Part shown: positions 9,770-18,800 of the stretch, in pieces | How the letters are laid out: every line of letters begins with the position of its first letter | Position numbering within the stretch: position 1 is the first letter of the stretch | Assembly (NCBI RefSeq): GCF_030388665.1 | Contig: NZ_CP128846.1 | Location: 6,584,501-6,648,500 of the forward strand | Source: Streptomyces flavofungini | Lineage (GTDB): Bacteria > Actinomycetota > Actinomycetes > Streptomycetales > Streptomycetaceae | Reading direction: 5' to 3' | DNA: 64,000 nt | Program-made: the position numbers and the translations under genes | The notes under the pieces: generated by a model | What the model was told of the DNA's origin: nothing | The model's database searches: none | What the model saw: the letters and a program-made list of their open reading frames with translations, nothing else

Positions 9770-12471
9770 GCGGTGTGAGGAAGCACGGGGGTGCCCCCGT
9801 GACGGACGTGAGGAAGACGGACGACGTGGTGTGGTCGGGTACGTGGGTCGCCGAGCGGCTCGGGGTCGAGCTGGTCGAAGCCGGGGGTGCCGGGGGAGCG
9901 GGGGGTGCTGGGGGAGCCGGGCCCGTCGGGACCGGTGCGGAGGAGGTCGCCGGGCCGGGGCCGCTGAAGGAGCTGCTCGGGCTCGCCCTGCGCCGCAACC
10001 CCAAGCGGGCACACCTGCTCGTGTCGAACGTCCTCGGCAAGCACGTGCCGCAGCACCCTTCGGTGATCTGGCGCTCCGGGTACGACCTCGGTGTGCGCGT
10101 CCGCGACCTGCTCGGCCCGGACGAGGCCGCCCGCGCCGTCGTCCTCGGCTACGCGGAGACGGCGACCGGCCTCGGCCACAGCGTCGCCGACGGCCTCGCC
10201 CACGCCCCCTACCTGCACTCCACCCGCCGCCCCGTGCCCGGCGTCGAGCGCGCGGGCGGCTTCGAGGAGTCCCACTCCCACGCCACCTCCCACCTGCTGC
10301 TCCCCGAGGACCCCCGGCTGCTCGCGGGCGACGGCGCCCTCGTCCTGGTCGACGACGAGTTCTCCACCGGCAACACGGTCCTGAACACCATCCGCGACCT
10401 GCACGAGAGCTTCCCGCGCGAGCGGTACGTCATCGTCGCCCTGGTCGACATGCGCGCTCCCGAGGACCGGGCCCGCCTCGACGCCTTCGCCCGCGACCTC
10501 GGCGCCCGCGTCGACCTGATCGCGCTCGCCTCCGGCACGGTGCGGCTGCCCGCCGACGTCCTGGCGAAGGGGCAGGCGCTGGTCGCCGAGCACGAGACGG
10601 CGGCGGTGCCGGCACCCGCGCCCGCGCCGGACGACGGCCTGGCGCCCGTCACCCGCGTCGACCTGGGCTGGCCCGCCAGGGTGCCCGACGGCGGCAGGCA
10701 CGGCTTCACCGCCGCGCACCGGGCGCGCCTGGACGCGGCGCTGCCGGACATGGCGGGGCGGATCGCGGCCGCGCTGCCGCAGGGGGCCCGCCGGGTCCTC
10801 GTGCTCGGCTTCGAGGAGCTGATGTACGCGCCGCTGGCGCTGGGCGTGGCTCTGGAGCGGAGGCTGGGCGGGGGTGCCGGTGCCGATGGCGTGGGTGGTG
10901 GTGCGGACGGTGCGGGTGCCGGTGCGGAGGGCGCGGGCGTGGAGGTCCGGTACTCCACGACCACCCGCTCGCCCGTCCTCGCCGTCGACGACCCCGGCTA
11001 CGCCATCCGCACCCGCCTCGTCTTCCCGGCGCACGACGACCCGGCCGACGGGCCGGGCGCGCGGTACGCGTACAACGTGGCGGGCGGCGGCTTCGACGCG
11101 ATCGTCGCGGTCGTGGACTCGGTCGCGGACACGGACCGGCTGCACGCGCCCGACGGCCTCCTTGCCCAGCTGTCCGCGCACACCGCGCAGGTGCTGCTCG
11201 CGGTCGTGCCCTCGTACGTCCCCGCGTACGCCCCGGACCTCGCGGACACCGACGCCCGCACCACCCCCCGCACCACCGAAAGGCCCTCCTCCGTGCTGCC
11301 CGACCCCCTCCGAGGCCCCGCCTTCTCCTCCTACGCGCCCGACGACGTCGGCTGGCTCCTTCAGGACCTGTCGGACGTCACGCTCGAAGCGCCGACCGAG
11401 GAGCGTGAGGAGGCCATCCAGAGCGGCGGCGCGCACTACGCCGAGTCGCTGCCGGTCGAGTACCAGCCGAGCCCGCGCTACCAGGAGCTGTTCCGGGCCG
11501 CGCTCGACACCTCGGCGGCCAGGATCGCGCAGGCCGTCGGCACGGTCACCGAGACGGTCCTCGCCGAGCACGCCTCCCGCCTCGGCGGCACCGGCCGCCC
11601 CGTCCTGGTCTCCCTGGCCCGCGCGGGCACCCCCGTCGGCGTCCTGATGCGCCGCTGGGCACAGCTCCGGCGCGGCCTGGACCTGCCGCACTACGCCGTG
11701 TCCATCGTGCGCGGCCGCGGCATCGACGCCAACGCGCTGCGCTGGCTCGCCGACCACCACGACCCGGCCGACGTCGTCTTCGTCGACGGCTGGACCGGCA
11801 AGGGCGCCATCACCCGTGAACTCGCCGCCGCGATCGAGGAGTTCGAGGCCGCGGGCGGCGCCCACGGCTTCGACCCCGCGGTGGCGGTGCTCGCCGACCC
11901 CGGCTCCTGCGTGCGCACCTACGGCACCCGCGAGGACTTCCTCATCCCGTCCGCGTGCCTCAACTCCACGGTGTCCGGACTGATATCGCGCACGGTGCTG
12001 CGCGCCGACCTGGTCGGTCCGAACGACTTCCACGGCGCGAAGTTCTACCGCGACCTCGCGGACGCCGACGTCTCCGGTGACTTCGTGGCCGCCGTAGCCG
12101 CCCGCTTCGACGAGGTGGCCGACACCGTGGACGTCCAGGTCAAGGAGCTCCTGGCCGCGGACCGCGAGCCCACCTGGGAGGGCTGGGCCGCCGTCGAGCG
12201 CATCAGCGAGGAGTACGGCATCCACGACGTGAACCTCGTCAAGCCCGGCGTCGGCGAGACCACCCGGGTGCTGCTGCGCCGCGTCCCGTGGAAGATCCTC
12301 GCCCGCCAGGGCGCGGGCGCCGACCTCGACCACGTCCGGCTGCTCGCCGAGCAGCGCGGCGTACCCGTCGAGGAGGTCGCCGAACTCCCCTACACCTGCG
12401 TGGGGTTGATCCACCCCAAGTACACGCGCGGCGCGACCGGCGCCGACGGCAAGGCGGTGACGAGCGCATGA
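9766..12471 (+). CDS. Fused phosphoribosyltransferase-TRSP and StiP-type phosphoribosyltransferase
   Basis: A 901-residue protein joining two units that are often separate genes. The N-terminal half has a PRTase fold with the PRPP loop ALVLVDDEFSTGNTVLN near residue 200, followed by a TRSP-like region around RHGFTAAHRARLDAA and VLVLGFEELMYAPLA. The C-terminal half (from about residue 540) is a StiP/PRTase-type domain with PVLVSLARAGTPVGVLM, VVFVDGWTGKGAITREL and DPGSCVRTYGTREDFLIPSA. An Ala/Gly-rich repeat linker lies near residues 360-400, and another Gly/Ala run near residues 42-65. The GTG start overlaps the HpcH stop (GTGA); GTG 9799 is an alternative. Such enzymes are predicted to handle ribosylated bases in Ter systems; this is inference. 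Confidence 0.85.
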   Translation: MSGVRKHGGAPVTDVRKTDDVVWSGTWVAERLGVELVEAGGAGGAGGAGGAGPVGTGAEEVAGPGPLKELLGLALRRNPKRAHLLVSNVLGKHVPQHPSVIWRSGYDLGVRVRDLLGPDEAARAVVLGYAETATGLGHSVADGLAHAPYLHSTRRPVPGVERAGGFEESHSHATSHLLLPEDPRLLAGDGALVLVDDEFSTGNTVLNTIRDLHESFPRERYVIVALVDMRAPEDRARLDAFARDLGARVDLIALASGTVRLPADVLAKGQALVAEHETAAVPAPAPAPDDGLAPVTRVDLGWPARVPDGGRHGFTAAHRARLDAALPDMAGRIAAALPQGARRVLVLGFEELMYAPLALGVALERRLGGGAGADGVGGGADGAGAGAEGAGVEVRYSTTTRSPVLAVDDPGYAIRTRLVFPAHDDPADGPGARYAYNVAGGGFDAIVAVVDSVADTDRLHAPDGLLAQLSAHTAQVLLAVVPSYVPAYAPDLADTDARTTPRTTERPSSVLPDPLRGPAFSSYAPDDVGWLLQDLSDVTLEAPTEEREEAIQSGGAHYAESLPVEYQPSPRYQELFRAALDTSAARIAQAVGTVTETVLAEHASRLGGTGRPVLVSLARAGTPVGVLMRRWAQLRRGLDLPHYAVSIVRGRGIDANALRWLADHHDPADVVFVDGWTGKGAITRELAAAIEEFEAAGGAHGFDPAVAVLADPGSCVRTYGTREDFLIPSACLNSTVSGLISRTVLRADLVGPNDFHGAKFYRDLADADVSGDFVAAVAARFDEVADTVDVQVKELLAADREPTWEGWAAVERISEEYGIHDVNLVKPGVGETTRVLLRRVPWKILARQGAGADLDHVRLLAEQRGVPVEEVAELPYTCVGLIHPKYTRGATGADGKAVTSA

Positions 12472-13334
12472 GCACTCCGCGTACGCCTTCCGCCGCCGGC
12501 GCGGCCCTCGGCTCCGCGGGCCCCCGCCCGCTGGTCGCGAGCGACCTCGACCGCACCCTCATCTACTCCGCCGCCGCGCTCGGCCTGCGCATGCCCGACG
12601 CCGAGGCGCCGCGGCTGCTCTGCGTCGAGGTGTACGAGGGCAAGCCCCTGTCGTACGTCACGGAGGCCGCCGCCGCGCTCCTCGTGGAGCTGGCCGAGCG
12701 CACCGCCTTCGTGCCCACGACGACCCGTACCCGCGAGCAGTACCACCGCATCCATCTCCCCGGTCCCGTACCGGAGTTCGCGATCTGCGCCAACGGCGGG
12801 CACCTCCTCGTCGACGGCGAGTCCGACCCGGCCTGGCGCGCCGCCGTCGACCGCCGCCTGGCCGCCGAGTGCGCGCCCCTCGCCGAGGTCCGCGCCCATC
12901 TTCTGCGCACCGCCGACCCGTCCTGGCTCCTGAAGGAACGCGTCGCCGAGGACCTGTTCGCCTACCTCGTCGTCGACCGCGCGCTGCTGCCTCCCGGCTG
13001 GGTCAAGGAGCTCGGGGGGTGGGCCGCCGGACGCGGCTGGACCGTCTCCCTCCAGGGCCGCAAGATCTACGCCGTGCCGCGACCGCTCACCAAGAGCGCG
13101 GCCGTGCGCGAGGTCGCCCGCCGCACGGACGCCCCCGAGGTCCTCGCCGCCGGCGACTCCCTCCTCGACGCCGACCTCCTCGAAGCCGCCGCCCGCTCCT
13201 GGCGCCCGTCCCACGGCGAACTCGCCGACACGGGCTGGACGACGCCGGGCCTGACGGTGCTGCCGGAACAGGGGATCGCGGCGGGTGAGGAAATCCTCCG
13301 TCGCTTCCTGGGCAGGCCCCCGACGCCCGCGTAG
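12468..13334 (+). CDS. HAD superfamily hydrolase of Ter module
   Basis: A 288-residue HAD phosphatase. The nucleophile motif SDLDRTLIYS has Asp26 and Asp28. Motif II is likely in FVPTTTRTREQY, and GDSLLDADLLEAA near residue 228 is motif IV. The size and cap suggest a sucrose-phosphatase-like C2 HAD. The ATG overlaps the stop of the PRTase gene (ATGA), so the three genes 8603-13334 are translationally coupled and probably act in one pathway, the HAD removing a phosphate from the ribosylated product. That pathway role is inferred from context. Confidence 0.88.
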   Translation: MSTPRTPSAAGAALGSAGPRPLVASDLDRTLIYSAAALGLRMPDAEAPRLLCVEVYEGKPLSYVTEAAAALLVELAERTAFVPTTTRTREQYHRIHLPGPVPEFAICANGGHLLVDGESDPAWRAAVDRRLAAECAPLAEVRAHLLRTADPSWLLKERVAEDLFAYLVVDRALLPPGWVKELGGWAAGRGWTVSLQGRKIYAVPRPLTKSAAVREVARRTDAPEVLAAGDSLLDADLLEAAARSWRPSHGELADTGWTTPGLTVLPEQGIAAGEEILRRFLGRPPTPA

Positions 13335-13395
13335 CCCTGGCGGCAGCTGGTCCGCCCAGGCACGCAGGCCGCCCCCACCGCCGTACCCTGTCCCC

Positions 13396-13617
13396 ATGCC
13401 CCGATACGAGTACCGCTGCCGCCCCTGCGGCACCACCTTCGAGCTGACCCGCCCCATGGCGGAGTCCTCCGCCCCGGCCACCTGCCCCTCCGGCCACGAG
13501 GACACGGTCAAGCTCCTCTCGACCGTGGCGGTGGCAGGCGCGGCCTCGGCACAGGCCCCGGCCCCGGCGGCCAGTGGCGGTGGAGGCGGCTGCTGCGGGG
13601 GCGGCTGCTGCGGCTGA
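13396..13617 (+). CDS. FmdB family zinc ribbon protein
   Basis: A 73-residue protein beginning MPRYEYRCRPCGTTFEL. A CRPC pair (Cys8, Cys11) and a CPSGH block form the FmdB-type zinc ribbon. The C-terminus is unusual for its GGGGGCCGGGCCG run, adding four Cys. FmdB proteins are annotated as putative regulators but no mechanism is established. The start ATG is the only one giving the conserved MPRYEY N-terminus. Confidence 0.88.
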   Translation: MPRYEYRCRPCGTTFELTRPMAESSAPATCPSGHEDTVKLLSTVAVAGAASAQAPAPAASGGGGGCCGGGCCG

Positions 13618-13626
13618 CGCGCGGAC

Positions 13627-13683
13627 GCCGGACGGGCGGGTAGCCGGACGGGCGGGCAGGCGGACGGGAGCCGGACGGGCGGG
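13627..13683. repeat. Short direct repeats between convergent fmdB and kdgK
   Basis: Three copies of GCCGGACGGGCGGG occur at 13627-13640, 13643-13656 (within AGCCGGACGGGCGGG) and 13670-13683, immediately after fmdB and before the convergent kinase gene. They show no obvious hairpin and no coding role. Confidence 0.5.
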
Positions 13684-13700
13684 TGGACAGGCGGGCGGGG

Positions 13701-14696
13701 CTAGCGCAGCACCGTCCCGTCTCCGCCCTCCAGCATCCCCAGCTCCCCCCGCGTGGGCGCCCCTTCCCAGTCCCCCCGAGAGGCCACGGCGAACGCCCCC
13801 GTGGTGACCCCCCGCTCCAGCCGCTCACCCACACCCGCCCCGTCGAGCAGCGCGGACAGATACCCGGCGACGAAGGCGTCCCCCGCCCCCACGGCGTCCA
13901 CGGCCCGTACGGCCCGCGCGGGGCAGTGGAGTTCCCCGTCCGGGGTGTACGCGGTGGCCCCGCGAGAGCCGAGCTTGACGACGACCTCGCGCACGCCGAG
14001 CCCGAGCAACAGCCCGGCCCGGTCGGTGATCTCGCCGGGAGCACCGTCGGCGGGCAGGCACAGCGGCAGTTCGTCGTCGGAGGCGACGAGCACGTCGACG
14101 TAGTGGACCCAGTCCCGAAGGGCCGCCCCGGCCTCTTCGTGACTCCACAGCCGGGAGCGGAAGTTGACGTCGAGGCAGACCCGCACGGAGTGCTCCTTGG
14201 CGAGCCGCAGCGCCCGCTCGCAGGCGGCCCGCGGACCGGCCCCGAGCGCCGGGGTGATCCCCGTCAGATGCAGCACCCGGGGCGGCGGCCCCGCGGCGAA
14301 GGCGTGCTCCACGGCGTCAGGGCCGAGCCGCGAACCGGCGGACCCGGCACGGTAGTAGTGCACCCGCGTCACCTCGGGCAACCGCGGCTCGAACAGCAGC
14401 AGACCTGTCGGCGCGCCGGCGTCCCTGGCCGCCCCGGAGATGTCCACGCCCTCGGCCCGCAGCGTGCGCAGCACCAGCTCACCGGCCTCGTCGTCGCCGA
14501 CGGCCCCCGTCCAGCGGACGGTGTGCCCGAGCCGGGCCAGGCCGATGGCGACGTTCGACTCGGCCCCGGCGACGGACACCGTCATCGACCCGCCGAGCTT
14601 CAACGGCCCGTCGCCGCGCAGGGCCACCATGCTCTCGCCGAACGTGAGGACGTCCGCCCCGCCCGGGGCGCTCACGCCACCACCGGCGGCCCTCAC
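13701..14696 (-). CDS. kdgK: 2-keto-3-deoxygluconate kinase, PfkB family
   Basis: A PfkB-type sugar kinase that would phosphorylate 2-keto-3-deoxygluconate to KDPG. It has the N-terminal ADVLTFGESMVALRGDGP, the substrate region VAGAESNVAIGLARLG, and the anion-hole/base motif VDAVGAGDAFVAGY with the catalytic Asp. Its GTG at 14696 overlaps the stop of the upstream KDPG aldolase gene (GTGA), which argues for translational coupling and for this substrate. GTG 14675 (MSAPGGADVL) is a plausible shorter start. Confidence 0.86.
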   Translation of the reverse strand: MRAAGGGVSAPGGADVLTFGESMVALRGDGPLKLGGSMTVSVAGAESNVAIGLARLGHTVRWTGAVGDDEAGELVLRTLRAEGVDISGAARDAGAPTGLLLFEPRLPEVTRVHYYRAGSAGSRLGPDAVEHAFAAGPPPRVLHLTGITPALGAGPRAACERALRLAKEHSVRVCLDVNFRSRLWSHEEAGAALRDWVHYVDVLVASDDELPLCLPADGAPGEITDRAGLLLGLGVREVVVKLGSRGATAYTPDGELHCPARAVRAVDAVGAGDAFVAGYLSALLDGAGVGERLERGVTTGAFAVASRGDWEGAPTRGELGMLEGGDGTVLR

Positions 14697-15316
14697 CCGC
14701 ACACCGTCACGAACCGCGCGGCCCGCGCCCGCAGCGCCCCGACGTCCCCGCCGTCCGCCGCGTCACCGACCAGCGGCGAGCCGACGCCGACGGCGACCGC
14801 GCCCCGTTCCAGGTACTCGGCCGCGGCGGTCGCGTCCACGCCGCCGACCGGCACGAACGGCAGATCGGGGAACGGCCCGCGCAACGCCTTCAGATACGCA
14901 GGGCCGCCCACGGCCGACGCCGGAAAGATCTTCAGGGCACTCGCGCCCGCCGCCTCGGCCGCGATCACGTCCGTCGGCGTGAGCACCCCCGCGAGCACGG
15001 GAAGCCCCCGGCCGACGGCGGCGTCGACGCCCGGTCCGAGCCCGGGCGTCACCACGAGGTTCGCGCCCGCCTCCGCCGCCCGCGCCGCGTCGTCCGCCGT
15101 GAGGACCGTGCCCGCCCCCAGCCACGCGTCCGGCCCCAGCTCGGCCCGTGCCCGGCGCAGCACACCCAGCGCGTCGTAGCCGCTCAGCGACACCTCGACC
15201 AGCGGCACACCGCACTCGACCAGCGCCATGACCGTACGGAACGACGCGTCCGCGTCCGTGCCGCGCACGATGGCGACGAGCCGCCGCGCCCGCAGCTCCT
15301 GCATGAAGTCGACCAT
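14693..15316 (-). CDS. eda: KDPG / 4-hydroxy-2-oxoglutarate aldolase
   Basis: A 207-residue class I aldolase that splits 2-keto-3-deoxy-6-phosphogluconate to pyruvate and glyceraldehyde-3-phosphate. Visible residues are the Glu in LVEVSLSG, the phosphate-binding VVTPGLGPG, and the Schiff-base Lys in SALKIFPASAVGG, with a final VPVGGVDA. It is paired with kdgK downstream, making a two-gene Entner-Doudoroff-type branch for uronate or deoxygluconate use. ATG 15316 (MVDFMQEL) has GAGGG just upstream. Confidence 0.9.
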   Translation of the reverse strand: MVDFMQELRARRLVAIVRGTDADASFRTVMALVECGVPLVEVSLSGYDALGVLRRARAELGPDAWLGAGTVLTADDAARAAEAGANLVVTPGLGPGVDAAVGRGLPVLAGVLTPTDVIAAEAAGASALKIFPASAVGGPAYLKALRGPFPDLPFVPVGGVDATAAAEYLERGAVAVGVGSPLVGDAADGGDVGALRARAARFVTVCG

Positions 15317-15374
15317 GCCCTCAGGCTCGCACAGCGCCGCGGACGTATCTCGGCGCCCCAGGGCCACGACCAGG

Positions 15375-15896
15375 TCAGGTTCTGTCCGGGTGCCGCGCCT
15401 TCCAGTACGGGTTGTCGTGCGGCAAGGTCGCGCTGACGCGCCCGTACATCCCGAAGAACATCAGGAGCACGCCCACCACAAAGCTGAACAGCACGTTCTG
15501 GATGCGGAACGCGAGGAAGTTGAAGCTGCTCTCCAGCAGGGCGAGATTGACGAAGCCGCTGAGGATGAAGGCGATGCCGAGGACCATGTTCAGCGTCGAC
15601 GCGAAGTTGCCGCCGATCACCATGCCGGCGAACAGGAGCAGCCCGACGCAGATCGAGAGGACGCTCAGCGCCCCGTTGGTGTTCAGGCCCGCCACGGTGT
15701 CGCCGCGGGTGTCGAAGAACCCGATCTTGTCGATCAGGCCGAGGACGCCGAACGCGAGCAGGACCAGGCCCATGAGTCCGGCGCCGAAGCGGTAGATCCG
15801 GCTCAGCCGGTGGTCGACGGGCAGCTGCTCGTCAAGGGTGACGTGCCGCCTGCGGCCCTTGGACCGAGAGCCGGGGTGAAGTACGTGCGTGGCCAT
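15375..15896 (-). CDS. DUF4383 membrane protein
   Basis: A 173-residue protein with a basic N-terminus (HPGSRSKGRRRHVTL) and four hydrophobic segments starting at about residues 38, 78, 104 and 132. This is the DUF4383 pattern. Function is unknown. The ATG at 15896 is preceded by GGGAGGCGGAC. It sits alone between the KDPG aldolase and a coiled-coil protein on the same strand, with spacing that does not require an operon. Confidence 0.85.
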   Translation of the reverse strand: MATHVLHPGSRSKGRRRHVTLDEQLPVDHRLSRIYRFGAGLMGLVLLAFGVLGLIDKIGFFDTRGDTVAGLNTNGALSVLSICVGLLLFAGMVIGGNFASTLNMVLGIAFILSGFVNLALLESSFNFLAFRIQNVLFSFVVGVLLMFFGMYGRVSATLPHDNPYWKARHPDRT

Positions 15897-16100
15897 GTCC
15901 GCCTCCCTGAATGCGCGCGGAAGACCCGTCCTTCGTCCTTCCAGGATCCGCCCGGAGGCCGCAGAGCGCCAACAAGAGGACGGTTGACCAGCGCATTCGC
16001 GGTTTCACGCCGGGGCCGGGGCCGGGGGCGGGGCGGGGCGGGGGCCGGGGCCGACCGGACGGGTCGGCGCGCCCGCAGCCCTGCTGGACCCGGCCGTGCC

Positions 16101-17561
16101 CTAGGCGCCCTGCCCCCGCTCCTCCCGGATCTGCGCGACGACCCGCGCGACGGTCGTGCGCACCCCTTCCGTCTCGGTCAGGAAGTGCCAGTAGTCGGGG
16201 TGGCGGCCCTCCAGGGAGGCGACGGCGCGGTCCAGACGGGCCACCGAGTCGTCCAGGGGACGGGCGTGGCGCGGGTCGGGCTTCTGGCGGCCCGCCATGG
16301 CGAGGCGCTGGGCGTCCCGGACGGCGAAGCGGGTGCGTTCGATCTCCGCCTGCGGGTCCTTCGACACGGCGTTCAGACGGCGCAGCCGGTCGCCTGCGGC
16401 GGACACGGCCTCGTCGGTGGAGTTCAGGAGCGCCCGCACGGTGGAGAGCAGGGCCGTGGCGTCCGGCCAGCGCTGGTCCTCGCGGGCCCGCTGCGCCTCC
16501 TTCAGCTTGGTCTCGGCCTGCCGCACGCTCTCCTCGGCCTGCTGCGGCACCCGCTGGAGGTCCTGCCAGCAGGCGGCGGTGAACCGGCGCCGCAGCTCGC
16601 TGAGGATCGGCTGCACCTGCTCGCTGCGGGTGGTCAGGGCCTGCGCGCGCGTCCGCAGCGACACCAGACGCCGGTCGATCTCGCGGGCCCGCTCCGGCAG
16701 CCGCTCGGCTTCGGCACGGACCGCCTCGCCGTCCCGTACGACACGGTCGGCGCGCTGCAGGGTGTCGGCGACGCCGTGCTGCCCCGCGCCCTGGTTCAGC
16801 TTGGTCAGCTCGGGGGCGAGCGCGGCGAGGCGGCCCGCCAGGTCGTCGGCCTTCAGGCCGGCGGCCCGGACCGCGTCCAGGGCGTTGCTCGCGGCGAGCA
16901 GGGTCTGCCGGGCGCGCTCCACGGCCGGGGCCAGGCGCGCGAGTTGGGTCTCGGCCCTGTCGAGCAGCGGCGAGAGGCCCTGCGAGAACCGGTCCAGGTC
17001 GTTCTTGGCGTTGCCGAGCGCGTCCTTGGCCTGGGTCAGCTCGGCGCGGGCACGCGCGGCGGCCGACGTCTCCAGGTCGTCGCGGTCGAGGTCATGGGCG
17101 TCGACGGCGGTGATGTACTGGTGGCTCACCTCGTCGATGCGCCGCCCGAACGCCTCGAAGTCGGCGGCGGCCTTGCGGGCGGCGGGGGAGGAGTCCACGG
17201 CCGCGATGGTCTCGATGGAGATCCGCAGGTCGCGCTGCGCGGTGTCCAGCTCGTAGAACGCGGCGGCCGCGGCGTCCTTCGCGGCCTGCGCCTCGGCCCG
17301 CACGCTCTCGCCGCGCCCGCCGAACCAGCGCCGCGTACCGCCACCGGCGAAGGAGGCGGGCAGGGTGGCGGCGAGCAGCGGGAGGGGTAGCAGGACCAGG
17401 GCGAGCGTGTCACCGGCGGCACGCAGGGTCGGGCGTGGCCGCTGCCGAGTTCGGCCACCGCCGGCCGCGCCGGCGCAGCGCGAGACGACGGCATCCGCGG
17501 CGTCCACCGCCAACGACGTCCATCTGTTCCCTGTGTACGGCCGCGGAGGTGTCGCCGTCAC
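16101..17561 (-). CDS. Membrane-anchored coiled-coil protein of unknown function
   Basis: A 486-residue protein with a basic cytoplasmic N-terminus and one hydrophobic segment at about residues 48-72. A long, Ala/Glu/Arg/Leu-rich helical region then extends to the C-terminus and looks like an extended coiled coil. I recognise no enzyme motif. The layout resembles cell-envelope scaffolds such as EzrA-like proteins, but that is only architecture. GTG start at 17561 follows GGGAGAGGGAC. The 72-base gap to the DUF4097 gene on the same strand leaves the two possibly co-transcribed. Confidence 0.75.
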   Translation of the reverse strand: MTATPPRPYTGNRWTSLAVDAADAVVSRCAGAAGGGRTRQRPRPTLRAAGDTLALVLLPLPLLAATLPASFAGGGTRRWFGGRGESVRAEAQAAKDAAAAAFYELDTAQRDLRISIETIAAVDSSPAARKAAADFEAFGRRIDEVSHQYITAVDAHDLDRDDLETSAAARARAELTQAKDALGNAKNDLDRFSQGLSPLLDRAETQLARLAPAVERARQTLLAASNALDAVRAAGLKADDLAGRLAALAPELTKLNQGAGQHGVADTLQRADRVVRDGEAVRAEAERLPERAREIDRRLVSLRTRAQALTTRSEQVQPILSELRRRFTAACWQDLQRVPQQAEESVRQAETKLKEAQRAREDQRWPDATALLSTVRALLNSTDEAVSAAGDRLRRLNAVSKDPQAEIERTRFAVRDAQRLAMAGRQKPDPRHARPLDDSVARLDRAVASLEGRHPDYWHFLTETEGVRTTVARVVAQIREERGQGA

Positions 17562-17632
17562 TGTCCCTCTCCCGTGCTGTTCGCCCTGCCCGGTTCATTC
17601 TCCCACCGGTTAGAGACGAACACACGGGCCGG

Positions 17633-18481
17633 TCAGTTCGCGCTGCGCACTGTGACGTTGCCGTCGGCGCTCCGCACGGACACGCGATGAGGGCTGCGGT
17701 CGTCGCGGGGGACGGTGATGTCGGTGCCGCCGTCGACGGTCTCGGTGTCGACGGCGTACGACACGGCTCCACCGCGCCCGCCGCCCTTCCCCACAGGCAG
17801 TGCGATGTCCACGGACCCGTCCTGGCTGCGGGCCCGGAGCCGGTCGGGCGCGGAGGAGAGGTCGAGCCGCACGGAGCCGTCCTGGGAGGTGGCGCTGACG
17901 CGCTTCGAGGTGACGCCGACGGCACGCACGGACCCGTCGACGCTGCGCAGGTCGAGGGGCCCGCTGACGTCGCGCAGGCGCACGGACCCGTCCGCCGTCC
18001 GCACCCTCAGCGGCTCGCGGAACCCGGTGGCCGTCACCGAGCCGTCCTTGTTGACGACGTTCACGGCGGTGCCGCGGGGGACGACGACGCGGTGCTTGGC
18101 GGAGCAGTTGCTGATGACGCCGCTGCACTTCATGCGCAGCGTGAGCCGGTCCCCGTCCATCTTCCACGTCACCTTCGGGCTCTTCCCGAGCACGGTCCGC
18201 CCGTCGAACCACCGCGTCACGCGCACGTCCTCGGCCCCCGCGTCGCCCGCGACCACCAACTCCAGGGCCGAGTCGTCGGAATCCACCGTGAGGGTCCGCC
18301 CCGACAGCGCGAACGACCGCTGCTCCGGATCGGTGTCGTCCGAGGCGTCGGCCCCGCACGCCGCGACGAGCCCGACGACGGCACTCATCGCCCCCATCGC
18401 GACCAGAACCCGCATCCCACGCGGACTCCGCCCCTGCCCCGGATTCCGCCCCTGCCCCGGACGACGACTGCGGACGGCCAT
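17633..18481 (-). CDS. DUF4097 beta-repeat lipoprotein
   Basis: A 282-residue secreted protein. The N-terminus is Arg-rich and followed by a hydrophobic stretch with lipobox VGLVAACGA, so it is probably lipid-anchored. The body is a beta-helix-like set of DGS-containing repeats (NKDGSVTATG, TADGSVRLRD, SVDGSVRAVG, SQDGSVRLDL, SQDGSVDIAL), the DUF4097 hallmark. Its function is unknown. ATG 18481 has GGGGAGA upstream. The gene is divergent from the tRNA-Val gene 205 bases away. Confidence 0.85.
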   Translation of the reverse strand: MAVRSRRPGQGRNPGQGRSPRGMRVLVAMGAMSAVVGLVAACGADASDDTDPEQRSFALSGRTLTVDSDDSALELVVAGDAGAEDVRVTRWFDGRTVLGKSPKVTWKMDGDRLTLRMKCSGVISNCSAKHRVVVPRGTAVNVVNKDGSVTATGFREPLRVRTADGSVRLRDVSGPLDLRSVDGSVRAVGVTSKRVSATSQDGSVRLDLSSAPDRLRARSQDGSVDIALPVGKGGGRGGAVSYAVDTETVDGGTDITVPRDDRSPHRVSVRSADGNVTVRSAN

Positions 18482-18685
18482 AACGCTCTCCCCTGCTCTC
18501 ACCCGCCCACAGCCCTTGCCGCGAGCACAGGACGACGCTACGAACCCCCGCCCGCCGACCCCATCCGGCCGCCTACCGCATCCAAGGTGGGGCCAGCCCC
18601 CGCACGACCCGGGACCCTCCGCCCCCACCCCCGCCAGCGGTTTGCGAGCCCGACCCACCGGCAAGGTAGGCTGTCGGAACATTCC

Positions 18686-18757
18686 GGGCGCGTAGCTCAG
18701 GGGTAGAGCGCTGCCCTTACAAGGCAGATGTCGGCGGTTCGAAACCGTCCGCGCCCA
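18686..18757 (+). tRNA. tRNA-Val (anticodon TAC)
   Basis: The acceptor stem GGGCGCG/CGCGCCC is perfect. The D arm GCTC-AGGGGTA-GAGC, the anticodon stem CTGCC/GGCAG around CTTACAA (anticodon TAC), and the T arm with TTCGAAA complete the cloverleaf. The following bases are ACCC rather than encoded CCA. A hairpin terminator begins 8 bases later. Confidence 0.96.
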
Positions 18758-18764
18758 CCCGGAA

Positions 18765-18800
18765 CGAAGACCCTCGGCCGCTCAGGGCTGGGGGTCTTCG
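18765..18800 (+). terminator. Terminator after tRNA-Val
   Basis: Arms CGAAGACCC and GGGTCTTCG, 9 bp perfect, enclose 18 bases directly downstream of the tRNA. Confidence 0.7.

Noticed and set aside
8650..12414. Open frame of 1254 codons on the minus strand
   Set aside because: It runs antisense to the HpcH and PRTase genes, which have strong motifs and overlapping starts; the translation is low-complexity.
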